From: UBA10324 sp038326325
Lineage (GTDB): Bacteria; Bacteroidota; Bacteroidia; Chitinophagales; UBA10324
Assembly: GCA_038326325.1 (NCBI GenBank)
Contig: JBBQJW010000008.1
Coordinates: forward strand, 62,001 to 126,000
Length of the DNA stretch: 64,000 nt
Direction: 5' to 3'
Positions 45,650-54,253 of this stretch are shown one piece after another; position 1 is the first letter of the stretch; the number at the start of each line of letters is the position of its first letter. The position numbers and the translations under genes were made by a program. A model generated the notes under the pieces. That model searched no databases and was not told the origin of the DNA. It worked only from the letters and a program-made list of their open reading frames with translations.

Positions 45650-46624
45650 TTATTTCAATTCGAATTTCTGATTTGAAATCAGGTAACCATCCTGATAAAC
45701 TTCAGCAGTGTATGTTCCCGAAGTTAACCCACCTTTCTGAGTCCAGTGCATGCACATGTCTTTAGTAGTTTGCGCGTAATCAAAAGTAGAAGCAAAGGTG
45801 AATTCTTTTTGTTCGCTGTTCACCACTGTGTTAAAAACACCTGAACCTTTTGATTCATCCATCAGTACTTTTCCATCGGCATCAACAATTCGTACGAAGT
45901 AAGTTTTGCTTCCTTTTTCGGCAACTTTATTTTCAGGAACAGTGAAACACACTCTAAGTTGGTCAGTTTTATTTGCTTTGTAAGTCACAATTTCTTTGCC
46001 TGAACCTCTCATGAAAGTACCACTGGCTGCAAAGTTTTGCGGAATAAGCAATGATGCAATAGTCACTTTTGTATTGAGTTCAGTGTTTACTGTTTTCAAA
46101 TCGTTATAGGCAACATTTGTTACATTGATAACTCTAGTCAAAGAATCCTTTTGTACACCGAGTGTTACATTTTCTTTTTGCAATGCATCCACTTTCTGAT
46201 TCAGGTCAGTTACGATTACTGCAAGCTCATCTAAATGTTTTTTGTAATCAGCATCGCTCATATGACGAAGTTTTTTCTCCTTCGCGAGATTCGCCTGTAA
46301 TCCAATAACAATGTTTTCCTGCTTGGATAACATACTATCTAACTCAGCATTTTTGCCTTTATAAGATTCAAGTTCTGCCAGTGTTGCAGTGTATTTTGAA
46401 TCAAGGTCGGTGTAACGGGTTTCAGACTCAATAACTTTTGTATTGAGTGCAACAATGTTGTTTCCTTTATTTGTGTTGTCGGCAAAAAGATATATACCTG
46501 TTCCGAGCAGTGCAGTAATTGCCATTAGCATGAAAATAGTTGCTCCGCTGGTTTTCTTTTTTACAGTAGGTGATTTCACCTCGGTGTAACCTTCTGTTAA
46601 GGGGTTGAATTTTTGGTCGTTCAT
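45650..46624 (-). CDS. Membrane-anchored coiled-coil protein, unknown
   Basis: 324 residues: a short cytoplasmic tail, one transmembrane helix (about 28-47), a long coiled coil (about 55-190) and a C-terminal beta-rich domain (about 195-324) with TDQLRVCFTVPENKVAEKGSKTYFVRI and SGTYTAEVYQDGYLISNQKFEL. The last part looks like a small ligand- or surface-binding sandwich domain. No family recognised. It may span the periplasm to contact the outer membrane or cell wall (inference). Confidence 0.7.
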   Translation of the reverse strand: MNDQKFNPLTEGYTEVKSPTVKKKTSGATIFMLMAITALLGTGIYLFADNTNKGNNIVALNTKVIESETRYTDLDSKYTATLAELESYKGKNAELDSMLSKQENIVIGLQANLAKEKKLRHMSDADYKKHLDELAVIVTDLNQKVDALQKENVTLGVQKDSLTRVINVTNVAYNDLKTVNTELNTKVTIASLLIPQNFAASGTFMRGSGKEIVTYKANKTDQLRVCFTVPENKVAEKGSKTYFVRIVDADGKVLMDESKGSGVFNTVVNSEQKEFTFASTFDYAQTTKDMCMHWTQKGGLTSGTYTAEVYQDGYLISNQKFELK

Positions 46625-46743
46625 GATTTGGAATTTTATTTTAAGAAAAAATTAATTTCGTTTCTATCTACATATTCAACGATGTGCCAACAACCCAATC
46701 ACTTGTCAATCTTTGAATTTCACCTGAAAAACAGGATTTTTTT

Positions 46744-46798
46744 CTGGAAATATTTTTTTTCTGAAAATATTTTTCCCGATTCAGGAAAATTTTTCCAG
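46744..46798 (-). other. Nested AT-rich hairpins downstream of the bat operon
   Basis: CTGGAAA (46744-46750) pairs with TTTCCAG (46792-46798), with an inner CTGAA/TTCAG stem. It lies just past the end of the Bat operon. A T-run is weak on the minus strand, so a terminator role is only possible. Confidence 0.4.
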
Positions 46799-46840
46799 CA
46801 AATGGAAAAATTAATTGTGATACAGATTTTATAAATAGTA

Positions 46841-48511
46841 CTACCAGGTTTTGCCCGATTTTTTTCTTCTTACAGATTGCTGCTTCTCATTTTTAAGAGT
46901 GCCAGTTTCTGATTGCGCGAGTGATTGCAATAATTTTTTCAAGTCTTCCGGGGGCATATTCTGATTCTCAAGCTGAGGTTTTTTCTTTTCTTCTTTTTTA
47001 GCAGGTGAGGGGTTAGATATTTCTTGCTTCGGTTTTTGATTACCCGAAAGCTTTGCAATTGCATAAGCGAGATTATATCGCGCCTCTTCATCATTCGGAT
47101 TAAGTTTCAGTGCACTTTTATATGCTGTAACACACATGGCTAAATTTCCCATTGATAAATAACAATTCCCGATATTGAATTGCGTCTGTTCATTCATCTC
47201 ATTTGAAACAGGTGTTGAAATGTATTCGGTATATTTTTTTATAGCTTCATCATATTTTTTCAATTGATAAAATGAATTGGCAGAATTGAAAATGGCTAAT
47301 GAATATTGATGTGCCTTATCATTTTTGATTGCAGTTTGAAAATAGTTTAATGCCGATAAAAAATCTTTTTGATAATAAAGCTGATTTCCTTTTTCAATTA
47401 ACTCTGCTGGAGTTTGTGCAGTTGCGATTTTTGCGGAAGCGAGATAATAGATTGTAATAAAAAGTAAAAAACTTTTCATCGTTTTCGATTTTGGTTTGAA
47501 GGAAAACCAATTTTGTTTTTTACTGCTAAGGAATAATTCAATCACTAACAATAAAAGTGCAGCAAACAAAAAATATTGAAATCGTGATTCGTATTCCGTA
47601 AAAAGATTTTCGTCACATTGATTTATTTTGATTGCCTCCAAACGACTCGCTACCTTTGCAACGGATTTTTTCATTTCAGAATTCGCCTGAACAAAAACAC
47701 CTTTTGTTTCATTCGCAAGTGTTTTCAAAATTGAAGAATTCATTTTTGTAACTACTGTAACACCCTTCTCATCACGCAGATAGGAAACTTCATTGTTTGA
47801 ATTTATAATTGGAATTGTGGAACCTTGTTCTGTTCCGATAGCAACCGAGCAAATCGTGATGTGCTGGTCACTTGCTGTTTTCAAAGCATCTGTTACAGCC
47901 GCTTCATGGTCTTCACCATCAGACAGAATCAATATTGCCTTGTAACGATTTTGATTTTCAGGTAAAGATTTTACGGCTTCAGAAATTGCTGCACCAATAT
48001 CGGAACCTTCTTCAGGTGCATTTTCTTCCGATGCAACCGAGATCAACATTTGAACAGCGGCATGGTCTGGGGTTAATGGCAATTGTAAAAAAGGCGCACC
48101 TGCAAATGTGACAACCGAAATCCTGTCGTCAGGGAAACGATTAATCAGTCGCGAGGCAAATTGTTTTGCAAAGGTTAGCCGGTCAAGTGTAACATCTTTC
48201 GCCAGCATTGAATTTGAAACATCCAACACAATCGCCAAATCAATTCCCTGATGATTTACTTTTTTACTGTCACTCCCAAATTGAAAATTTGCATAGCCCG
48301 AAATGATAAGTGCAAGAGAAACAGCAACAAAAATAAATTTCAATATGTGGTTTGTCCTTGAGTAATCAGGAAAAAGTTTTTCGACAACAGCTTCTTCACC
48401 GAATTTGTTGATTGCTTTTTTTCTCCATCGCAGATACCACATGAAAACCGCAATCACTATTAGAAGCAGCAGCAATAAATTAAGATGAGTTGGATATTCG
48501 AACCGATACAT
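46841..48511 (-). CDS. BatB-BatC fusion: VWA domain plus TPR domain
   Basis: 556 residues. The BatB part has two N-terminal transmembrane helices, a VWA domain (about 90-300) with the MIDAS motif DVSNS, and a C-terminal membrane helix (about 313-332). At residue 345 (ATG at 47479) a second signal-peptide-like segment begins (MKSFLLFITIYYLASAKIATA), followed by a TPR region (about 370-490) and a Lys/Glu/Pro-rich tail. So batB and batC are joined in frame, with the BatC signal peptide retained inside the chain. Bat proteins in Bacteroidota act at the membrane in stress tolerance. Terminal gene of the moxR-bat operon, 1 bp after the BatA stop. Confidence 0.85.
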   Translation of the reverse strand: MYRFEYPTHLNLLLLLLIVIAVFMWYLRWRKKAINKFGEEAVVEKLFPDYSRTNHILKFIFVAVSLALIISGYANFQFGSDSKKVNHQGIDLAIVLDVSNSMLAKDVTLDRLTFAKQFASRLINRFPDDRISVVTFAGAPFLQLPLTPDHAAVQMLISVASEENAPEEGSDIGAAISEAVKSLPENQNRYKAILILSDGEDHEAAVTDALKTASDQHITICSVAIGTEQGSTIPIINSNNEVSYLRDEKGVTVVTKMNSSILKTLANETKGVFVQANSEMKKSVAKVASRLEAIKINQCDENLFTEYESRFQYFLFAALLLLVIELFLSSKKQNWFSFKPKSKTMKSFLLFITIYYLASAKIATAQTPAELIEKGNQLYYQKDFLSALNYFQTAIKNDKAHQYSLAIFNSANSFYQLKKYDEAIKKYTEYISTPVSNEMNEQTQFNIGNCYLSMGNLAMCVTAYKSALKLNPNDEEARYNLAYAIAKLSGNQKPKQEISNPSPAKKEEKKKPQLENQNMPPEDLKKLLQSLAQSETGTLKNEKQQSVRRKKSGKTW

Positions 48512-48512
48512 A

Positions 48513-49493
48513 TCAGGGAAAGGTTTTTAAAAATGAATATCTCAAAAACAGTTCTAATAAAATTGCGAGAGCGGCAATTAATGCAAATAAAAAAAAATAT
48601 TCTTCGTTGCGTTGAAAAACTGTTACATCTACTTTTGTTTTTTCGAGGTGGTTTATTTCATCATAAATTGTTGCAAGTGCCTTTTCATTTTCTGCTCTGA
48701 AATATTTTCCATTTGTTTGAGCAGCAACCTGCATCAATAACCCTTCGCCGCCATTACTGAATGAATTTTGTAAACTGTCTTGGGAAGTTGCTGCATGTAG
48801 CGGTGGAATCTGAATTCCGATTGTGTAAACCCTAATACCAGCAGCGAGTGCTAATTGCCCTGCTGTAACAGGTTTAATTTTCCCCATGTTGTTTTCACCA
48901 TCTGTAACAAGAATTATTGTTTTAGATTTTCCTTTTGTTTCATATAGATGACCAACTGCGGTTCCAAGCCCCATTCCTATCGCTGTGCCGTTTGCAATGT
49001 CACTGACTTTTACACCCATTAAAATATTTTGCAAAACGCGATGGTCAATCGTTATCGGGCAAGCGGTATATGCCTGCGATGCAAACAGTACCAAACCAAT
49101 TCTGTCGTTCGGTCGCCGTGCAATGAATGAGTCGAGCACCACTTTCGCGGCTTCCATCCGGTTTGGTTTAAAATCTTTTTGCATCATGCTTCCGCTAACA
49201 TCCATCACGAGCATAATGTCAATGCCTTCTGAATTTACTGACTTTATACTGAACGATTGTTGGGGGCGCGCCAATGCTACACACAAAAATAAAATCGCAA
49301 TCATGCGTAATACAAATAATAAATGTTGTAAAGTAGTGAGCGAAAAAGAACTTTCGCGCTTCAGGGTATTAGTAGACGAAAGCAGAATTGATGGTTGTTG
49401 CGAGCGATGCTTCCATACATACCACGCAATGCAAAGCGGAATTAAATTCAGCAGCCACAGAAAATTTATATTGACAAATTCAAATGGCATCAT
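48513..49493 (-). CDS. batA: BatA: VWA-domain membrane protein
   Basis: 326 residues with two N-terminal transmembrane helices, a VWA domain (about 90-285) carrying the complete MIDAS motif DVSGS (with T and D further on: TAIGMG, VTDGEN) and a C-terminal membrane helix. It overlaps the upstream gene by 14 bp and abuts the BatB-BatC gene. Part of the MoxR/Bat system that assists assembly or protection of envelope proteins. Confidence 0.88.
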   Translation of the reverse strand: MMPFEFVNINFLWLLNLIPLCIAWYVWKHRSQQPSILLSSTNTLKRESSFSLTTLQHLLFVLRMIAILFLCVALARPQQSFSIKSVNSEGIDIMLVMDVSGSMMQKDFKPNRMEAAKVVLDSFIARRPNDRIGLVLFASQAYTACPITIDHRVLQNILMGVKVSDIANGTAIGMGLGTAVGHLYETKGKSKTIILVTDGENNMGKIKPVTAGQLALAAGIRVYTIGIQIPPLHAATSQDSLQNSFSNGGEGLLMQVAAQTNGKYFRAENEKALATIYDEINHLEKTKVDVTVFQRNEEYFFLFALIAALAILLELFLRYSFLKTFP

Positions 49494-50442
49494 CCTTATT
49501 TTTCTTTTCGGTTTGGGTGGTTTTATTTACGAATTCAACAGCAGTATTCATTGCCGATTTATTTTCATCAAATGATGGATTGACTTTTGCGAACTTTACT
49601 AAATCGGCTAAGTGAAAATCACTTGCAAGCCGTTCGAGAATTATTGGGTCTTTAATTTTTTCATGGAGATAAGAAATAATTTTGGCAGATGTGTTTTCAA
49701 ATGCAGCAACATTAAAATTCGATTCAATGTATTCGCGTAATATTTCTGTGAGTCGCACATAGTACAATTCAATATTTTGTTGCTGAAGATTTTCGTTCTC
49801 CAATTGTTTTAATTTCTCTAATGTGGTTTGAGAAGATATTTTTTTACCTGTTGCTGTTACAGTTTTTCGTTTTCTTCTTTTTAAAATAAAATAACCGGTG
49901 GCACAAATGAGAATGGTATTTCCGAACAAAAGATAAATGAGCATATTGTCTTTTTTCTTTTCAACTTCAACCAACAGATTCGGTTTTATTCCTTTGAAAG
50001 CTTTGGTTGTATCTACTGTAACAGAAGTGACTGCAATTACCAATGAATTGCTAAAGACAGAATCCTTTTTATTTTTTTCGTCTATATAATAGAAACATAA
50101 CGATGGAATGAGCAACGCACCTGTATCAAAAGTGGTGAGCGTGAAAGTTTTGTTTTCAGTAATAAAATCCTTTTGAGATACCGTATCTGTTTTTGTTTCT
50201 GAAAGTTTTTGAAAATTTATTGAAAGTGAATCCGATTGATTCCAATTGAAATTTATTTTATAAGGATGAGCGATGGAAACATGAACTGGAATCCATTCTC
50301 CAATCCGATATGAAGTTGAATCTAAAGTTGCTTTGATAAAAATTTTTTGTGCGGAAGAAAAATGCGGAGCAGTAATAATCAGAATTACTGTTACAGTGAA
50401 AATGAATGGCGATAAATATTTCCGTTGTTGATTTCTATTCAT
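49480..50442 (-). CDS. Bat-operon membrane protein (BatD/DUF4381-like)
   Basis: 320 residues: signal peptide (about 1-31), a beta-rich periplasmic domain (about 32-165, IFIKATLDSTSYRIGEWIPVHV), one transmembrane helix (about 172-190) and a cytoplasmic helical tail (LEKLKQLENENL onward). The arrangement and position, between DUF58 and batA, fit the BatD/DUF4381 class of Bat operons. Function inferred only from context. Confidence 0.7.
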   Translation of the reverse strand: MNRNQQRKYLSPFIFTVTVILIITAPHFSSAQKIFIKATLDSTSYRIGEWIPVHVSIAHPYKINFNWNQSDSLSINFQKLSETKTDTVSQKDFITENKTFTLTTFDTGALLIPSLCFYYIDEKNKKDSVFSNSLVIAVTSVTVDTTKAFKGIKPNLLVEVEKKKDNMLIYLLFGNTILICATGYFILKRRKRKTVTATGKKISSQTTLEKLKQLENENLQQQNIELYYVRLTEILREYIESNFNVAAFENTSAKIISYLHEKIKDPIILERLASDFHLADLVKFAKVNPSFDENKSAMNTAVEFVNKTTQTEKKNKDDAI

Positions 50443-50446
50443 CGGG

Positions 50447-51322
50447 TTACTTCGTTTTCACTCTTTTTTCAAATAGCCCCAAAAGTAACTTCACATAATT
50501 GTCGCGAGTATTGATACTTATATAATCTGCACCATTATTCAGAAAAGCAGCTCGGAAATAATTATAGCTATCATGAAATTGTTTAGCGTAAGCGGTTCGG
50601 GTTTTTATAGCAGAAGTATTTACCCAAACTAATTTCCCCGTTTCTGCATCTGTAACACTCATTAAGCCAACATTCGGTAATTGTTTTTCGCGCTCATCAT
50701 AAATATGTAAGCCAATCACATCGTGCTTGCGTGCTGCAATCCGAAACATCGGACCATATTTTTGCGACATAAAATCAGACACTACAAAAACAACGCTTCG
50801 CTTTTTCATTACATTATTCAGAAAATGAAGAGCCAGATTGAGATTGGTTCCTCTTGATTCTGGAGTAAATTCAAGTAACTCCCGAATGATGCGCAGAATA
50901 TGCGAGCGACCTTTTTTTGGTGGAATATATTTTTCAACTCTATTAGTAAAAAAAATAACACCCACTTTATCATTATTACTAATGGCAGAATAAGCAAGCA
51001 GCGCACTGATTTCAACAGTCAGTTCTTTCTTTGATTGTTTGTAGGCGCCGAACAGTGATGAGCCGCTCACATCAATCATAAGCAACACATTCAATTCACG
51101 ATCTTCTTCAAAAACTTTTACATACGGATGATTGAGTTTTGCTGTAACAGTCCAGTCAATGAAGCTGGTTTCATCTCCCGGTTGGTATTCTCGCACTTCG
51201 GCAAACGAAATTCCGCGACCTTTAAATGCACTGTGATATTCTCCGGCAAAAATGCGGCTGCTTAGCCCCTTGGTTTTTATTTCAATCTTTCGAACCTTCT
51301 TTAATAATTCAGCCGACTCCAT
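50447..51322 (-). CDS. DUF58 protein (MoxR partner)
   Basis: 291 residues. Contains the DUF58 signature VREYQPGDETSFIDWTVTAKLNHPYVKVFEEDRE followed by a VWA-like core (LLMIDVSGSSLFG). DUF58 proteins are partners of MoxR AAA+ ATPases. It starts 50 bp from the moxR stop and ends 4 bp before the next gene, on the same strand. Confidence 0.92.
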   Translation of the reverse strand: MESAELLKKVRKIEIKTKGLSSRIFAGEYHSAFKGRGISFAEVREYQPGDETSFIDWTVTAKLNHPYVKVFEEDRELNVLLMIDVSGSSLFGAYKQSKKELTVEISALLAYSAISNNDKVGVIFFTNRVEKYIPPKKGRSHILRIIRELLEFTPESRGTNLNLALHFLNNVMKKRSVVFVVSDFMSQKYGPMFRIAARKHDVIGLHIYDEREKQLPNVGLMSVTDAETGKLVWVNTSAIKTRTAYAKQFHDSYNYFRAAFLNNGADYISINTRDNYVKLLLGLFEKRVKTK

Positions 51323-51372
51323 TTATTTTAAGTTTTTAAAACAGTTTAATTTTCTAAATACTTAAAATCATT

Positions 51373-52374
51373 TCAGGGAACTGTAACAGTTTTTAAAACC
51401 TCACCGATAATTTCATCAGTGGTAATATTTTCTGCTTCTGCTTCGTAGGTCATTCCGATGCGATGGCGCAATACATCGTGACAAACTTCCTGCACATCTT
51501 CTGGCAATACATAGCCACGATGCTTCATAAATGCAAGCGCTTTGGATGCCAGCGCAAGATTGATACTTCCACGAGGAGAGCTTCCGTACTGTAGCAGTTT
51601 TTGAAGCTTGGAGAGTTTGTATTTTTCAGGGAACCGTGTAGCGAATACAATATTTATAATGTACTCCTCCACTTTTTTATCAAGATATACATCGCGAATT
51701 ACTTTTCGAGCCTGAAGAATCTGCAATGGCGAAATCACTTTTTTTATTACCGATTTTTCGTTTGAAATATTCTGCCGCATCACGATCACTTCTTCTTCCG
51801 GACTTGGATATGTTATAATGAGTTTCATCATAAATCTATCCACCTGCGCTTCAGGTAATGGATAAGTTCCTTCCTGTTCAATCGGATTTTGCGTGGCAAG
51901 TACGAGAAACGGGTCGTCGAGTGTGTAAGTGATATCGCCAATGGTTATTTGTCGTTCCTGCATCGCTTGTAAAAGTGCGCTCTGCACTTTTGCCGATGCG
52001 CGATTTATTTCATCAGCCAAAACAAAATTTGAAAAGATGGGACCTTGCTTAACAGTGAATTCATTTTTCTGATGATTATAAATCATTGTGCCTAACAAAT
52101 CAGAAGGCAATAAATCCGGAGTGAATTGAATGCGATTAAATTTCACATCAATCGCAGCCGATAACGATTTTATAGCAAGTGTTTTTGCCAGGCCGGGCAC
52201 ACCTTCAAGAAGGACATGCCCGTCTGAAAGCACTGCAAGTATCAATCGTTCAATCATGTATTGCTGACCAACAATTGTTTTGTTTATCTCTTTCGTGAGT
52301 GATTCAATAAATAAACTTTCGTGCGCTACACGCTCGGTCAGTTTTTGTATTTCTGATGTTAAGAGTATTTCCAT
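51373..52374 (-). CDS. MoxR-family AAA+ ATPase
   Basis: 333 residues. Walker A GVPGLAKT, Walker B/sensor LADEINRASAKVQSALLQAMQER, NPIEQEGTYPLPEAQVDRFMMK, and the C-terminal lid typical of MoxR. It is a chaperone-like ATPase, and the first gene of the moxR-DUF58-BatD-like-batA-batB/C series. Its start lies 121 bp from the 3' end of tmRNA, which is on the same strand. Confidence 0.94.
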   Translation of the reverse strand: MEILLTSEIQKLTERVAHESLFIESLTKEINKTIVGQQYMIERLILAVLSDGHVLLEGVPGLAKTLAIKSLSAAIDVKFNRIQFTPDLLPSDLLGTMIYNHQKNEFTVKQGPIFSNFVLADEINRASAKVQSALLQAMQERQITIGDITYTLDDPFLVLATQNPIEQEGTYPLPEAQVDRFMMKLIITYPSPEEEVIVMRQNISNEKSVIKKVISPLQILQARKVIRDVYLDKKVEEYIINIVFATRFPEKYKLSKLQKLLQYGSSPRGSINLALASKALAFMKHRGYVLPEDVQEVCHDVLRHRIGMTYEAEAENITTDEIIGEVLKTVTVP

Positions 52375-52439
52375 GGGATGAAGGTAATCGAGAATAGCTG
52401 GACAAAAATTGTATCAACTACCAATCCAAAAGAAATGAG

Positions 52440-52470
52440 GAGGAGAAAAACAAAACCCTGTGTTAGGGTT
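52440..52470 (-). terminator. Terminator of the tmRNA gene
   Basis: On the minus strand AACCCT (52470-52465) pairs with AGGGTT (52459-52454), followed by TTGTTTTTC. It sits 25 bp past the tmRNA 3' end. Confidence 0.7.
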
Positions 52471-52494
52471 CAACAAAGGGTTCATTTTTTAAAG

Positions 52495-52861
52495 TGGAGC
52501 TGCAGGGATTTGAACCCTGGTCCAGACAATGCCATTATAAGTTTTCTACATGTTTATCGGCGCTTGATTGTCGGAAGGAAGCAGGTGCAACGCAACCAAA
52601 CTTCAAACTTATCTTTCATTGTGTCTCGCTCAACTTAAAAAGATAAAAGTTAAACCAACCTGATTTTTCGAAGTTCTGGCCGCGGCTTCTCAGGTAAAAT
52701 CCACGGGGAACTGAAAGCGGCTAATCGCGTTGCGATTAAGCGGCCATTCTGTAAGAAGTATTGCCAGTTATGGCGTCGAGGGATAGATATTTCAGAGCTT
52801 GCCCCACAATGCTCTACATGCTTGCTTACAAAGAACGATGCTGTCAATTCCGGTCAGCCCC
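52495..52861 (-). ncRNA. ssrA: Transfer-messenger RNA (tmRNA)
   Basis: About 367 nt on the minus strand. The 5' end GGGGCTGACCGGAATTGACA (from 52861) is the standard tmRNA start. The 3' end gives GGTTCAAATCCCTGCAGCTCC with a T-arm GTTCAAATC; GGGGCTG pairs with CAGCTCC as the acceptor stem (one G-U). The CCA end is not encoded. The messenger part reads GGC AAT ACT TCT TAC AGA ATG GCC GCT TAA (52765-52736), giving the tag GNTSYRMAA (possibly with preceding residues). The M-A-A ending resembles tags in other Bacteroidota. It rescues stalled ribosomes. Open frames predicted across it are spurious. Confidence 0.96.
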
Positions 52862-52877
52862 GGGTAGTTATGAAAAG

Positions 52878-52885
52878 CAAATGTA
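52878..52885 (-). promoter_or_regulatory. -7 promoter element of tmRNA
   Basis: On the minus strand TACATTTG exactly matches TAnnTTTG and ends 17 nt before the mature 5' end. The -33 box is weak. Confidence 0.6.
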
Positions 52886-53013
52886 ACAGTCGGAAATTCA
52901 TTGAACGAAAAAATAATTTGCAGCCTTTGAATTCATTCATGAAAAATATTTGCAAATGATTTTTAGCGTTGGGAAGTAATTCTTGTGTGAATGAATAAAA
53001 ATATTTTGCCGAT

Positions 53014-53021
53014 TACATTTG
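53014..53021 (+). promoter_or_regulatory. -7 promoter element
   Basis: TACATTTG matches the TAnnTTTG consensus, 20 bp before the ATG at 53042, giving a leader of about 15 nt. No clear -33 TTG at the standard spacing. Confidence 0.55.
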
Positions 53022-53041
53022 CCGCCGTCAAAAAAATGTGA

Positions 53042-54235
53042 ATGAAAATTGCTTTAATCAGAGAAGGAAAAACACCTGTTGATACCCGTGTTGCATTTTC
53101 ACCCGAGCAATGTGTGTGGCTGATGAATAAATATCCTGAGTTACAGATTGTGGTTCAGCCATCTGATGTTCGCTGTTACACCAACGATGATTACGAAAGT
53201 GAAGGAATTATTTTGCAGGAAGATATTTCTGATGCGGATATTTTAATGGGAATAAAAGAAGTGCCGAAGGAACAATTGATTTCCGGAAAAAAATATCTCT
53301 TCTTTTCGCACACCATAAAAAAGCAATCCCATAATCAGGAGTTGCTGAAAACAATTCTGAAAAAAAATATTCAGCTCATAGATTATGAATGTTTAGTTTG
53401 GGAAAACGGAGAGCGCATTCTCGGCTTTGGATTTTTTGCCGGAATAATTGGAACTCACAATGCATTTCTAACCTATGGAAAAAGATATAAGCTGTTTGAT
53501 TTGAAACCCGCATATCAATGCAGTGATTATAAAGAAATGCTGGAGCAATACAAACAGATAAAAATTCCACCGATAAAAATTGCAGTGACTGGAACAGGAA
53601 GAGTAGCTCGCGGAGTTTTTGAATTGCTGGAGAAATTAAATATCCGCATTGTGAGCGTTCAGAATTACCTGACAAAAACTTTTGACGAACCTGTTTTTGT
53701 TGTGCTGAATACTTCGCAGTTATATGAACGCACGGATGGAAAATCATTTAACCGTGAAGAGTTTCACAATCATCCTGAACAATATGAATCTGCCTTTCTT
53801 CCGTTCGCGAAAGTGACTAACCTTTTTATCAATTCTATTTACTGGTCGCCGAATGCTCCGCAGTTTTTTGAGAAGGAAGACATGCGCTCACCCGATTTTA
53901 AAATAAAAGTGATAGCTGATATTACCTGTGATGTAAATGGTTCGGTTCCTTCCACCATTCGCGATACGAGCATCGAGAATCCCGTATTCGGTTATAATCC
54001 AGCGACTGAAAATGAAGAAACTCCATACCAGCCGCAGGGCATTGATGTGATGGCAGTAAGTAATCTCCCGAACGAATTGCCTCGCGAAGCATCAGCCGAA
54101 TTCGGAAACAAGTTGATTGAATATGTGATGGAAGAATTGATAGAACATGAAAGCAATATTGTCGAACGCGCTTCAATTACCAAGAATGGAAAGTTGACGC
54201 CGCGCTTTGATTACCTGAGTGATTATATTCTGTAA
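53042..54235 (+). CDS. Saccharopine/alanine-dehydrogenase-like NAD(P) oxidoreductase
   Basis: 397 residues. The N-terminal half follows the alanine dehydrogenase/transhydrogenase N domain (IALIREGKTPVDTRVAFSP, LIDYECLV, GFFAGIIGTHNAF). A Rossmann segment IAVTGTGRVARGVFELL is at about 180. The C-terminal IADITCDVNGSVPSTIRDTSIENPVFGYNP is typical of the lysine-forming saccharopine dehydrogenase (LYS1-like) group. Bacterial members are often annotated only as NAD(P)-dependent oxidoreductases; the actual substrate is unclear. 18 bp before purT, so they may be co-transcribed. Confidence 0.8.
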   Translation: MKIALIREGKTPVDTRVAFSPEQCVWLMNKYPELQIVVQPSDVRCYTNDDYESEGIILQEDISDADILMGIKEVPKEQLISGKKYLFFSHTIKKQSHNQELLKTILKKNIQLIDYECLVWENGERILGFGFFAGIIGTHNAFLTYGKRYKLFDLKPAYQCSDYKEMLEQYKQIKIPPIKIAVTGTGRVARGVFELLEKLNIRIVSVQNYLTKTFDEPVFVVLNTSQLYERTDGKSFNREEFHNHPEQYESAFLPFAKVTNLFINSIYWSPNAPQFFEKEDMRSPDFKIKVIADITCDVNGSVPSTIRDTSIENPVFGYNPATENEETPYQPQGIDVMAVSNLPNELPREASAEFGNKLIEYVMEELIEHESNIVERASITKNGKLTPRFDYLSDYIL

Positions 54236-54253
54236 GAAAAAATAATTTCATCA

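Noticed and set aside
52378..52847. Open frames on both strands between moxR and the oxidoreductase
   Set aside because: They run across the tmRNA gene, whose ends, acceptor stem, T-arm and tag codons are all recognisable.
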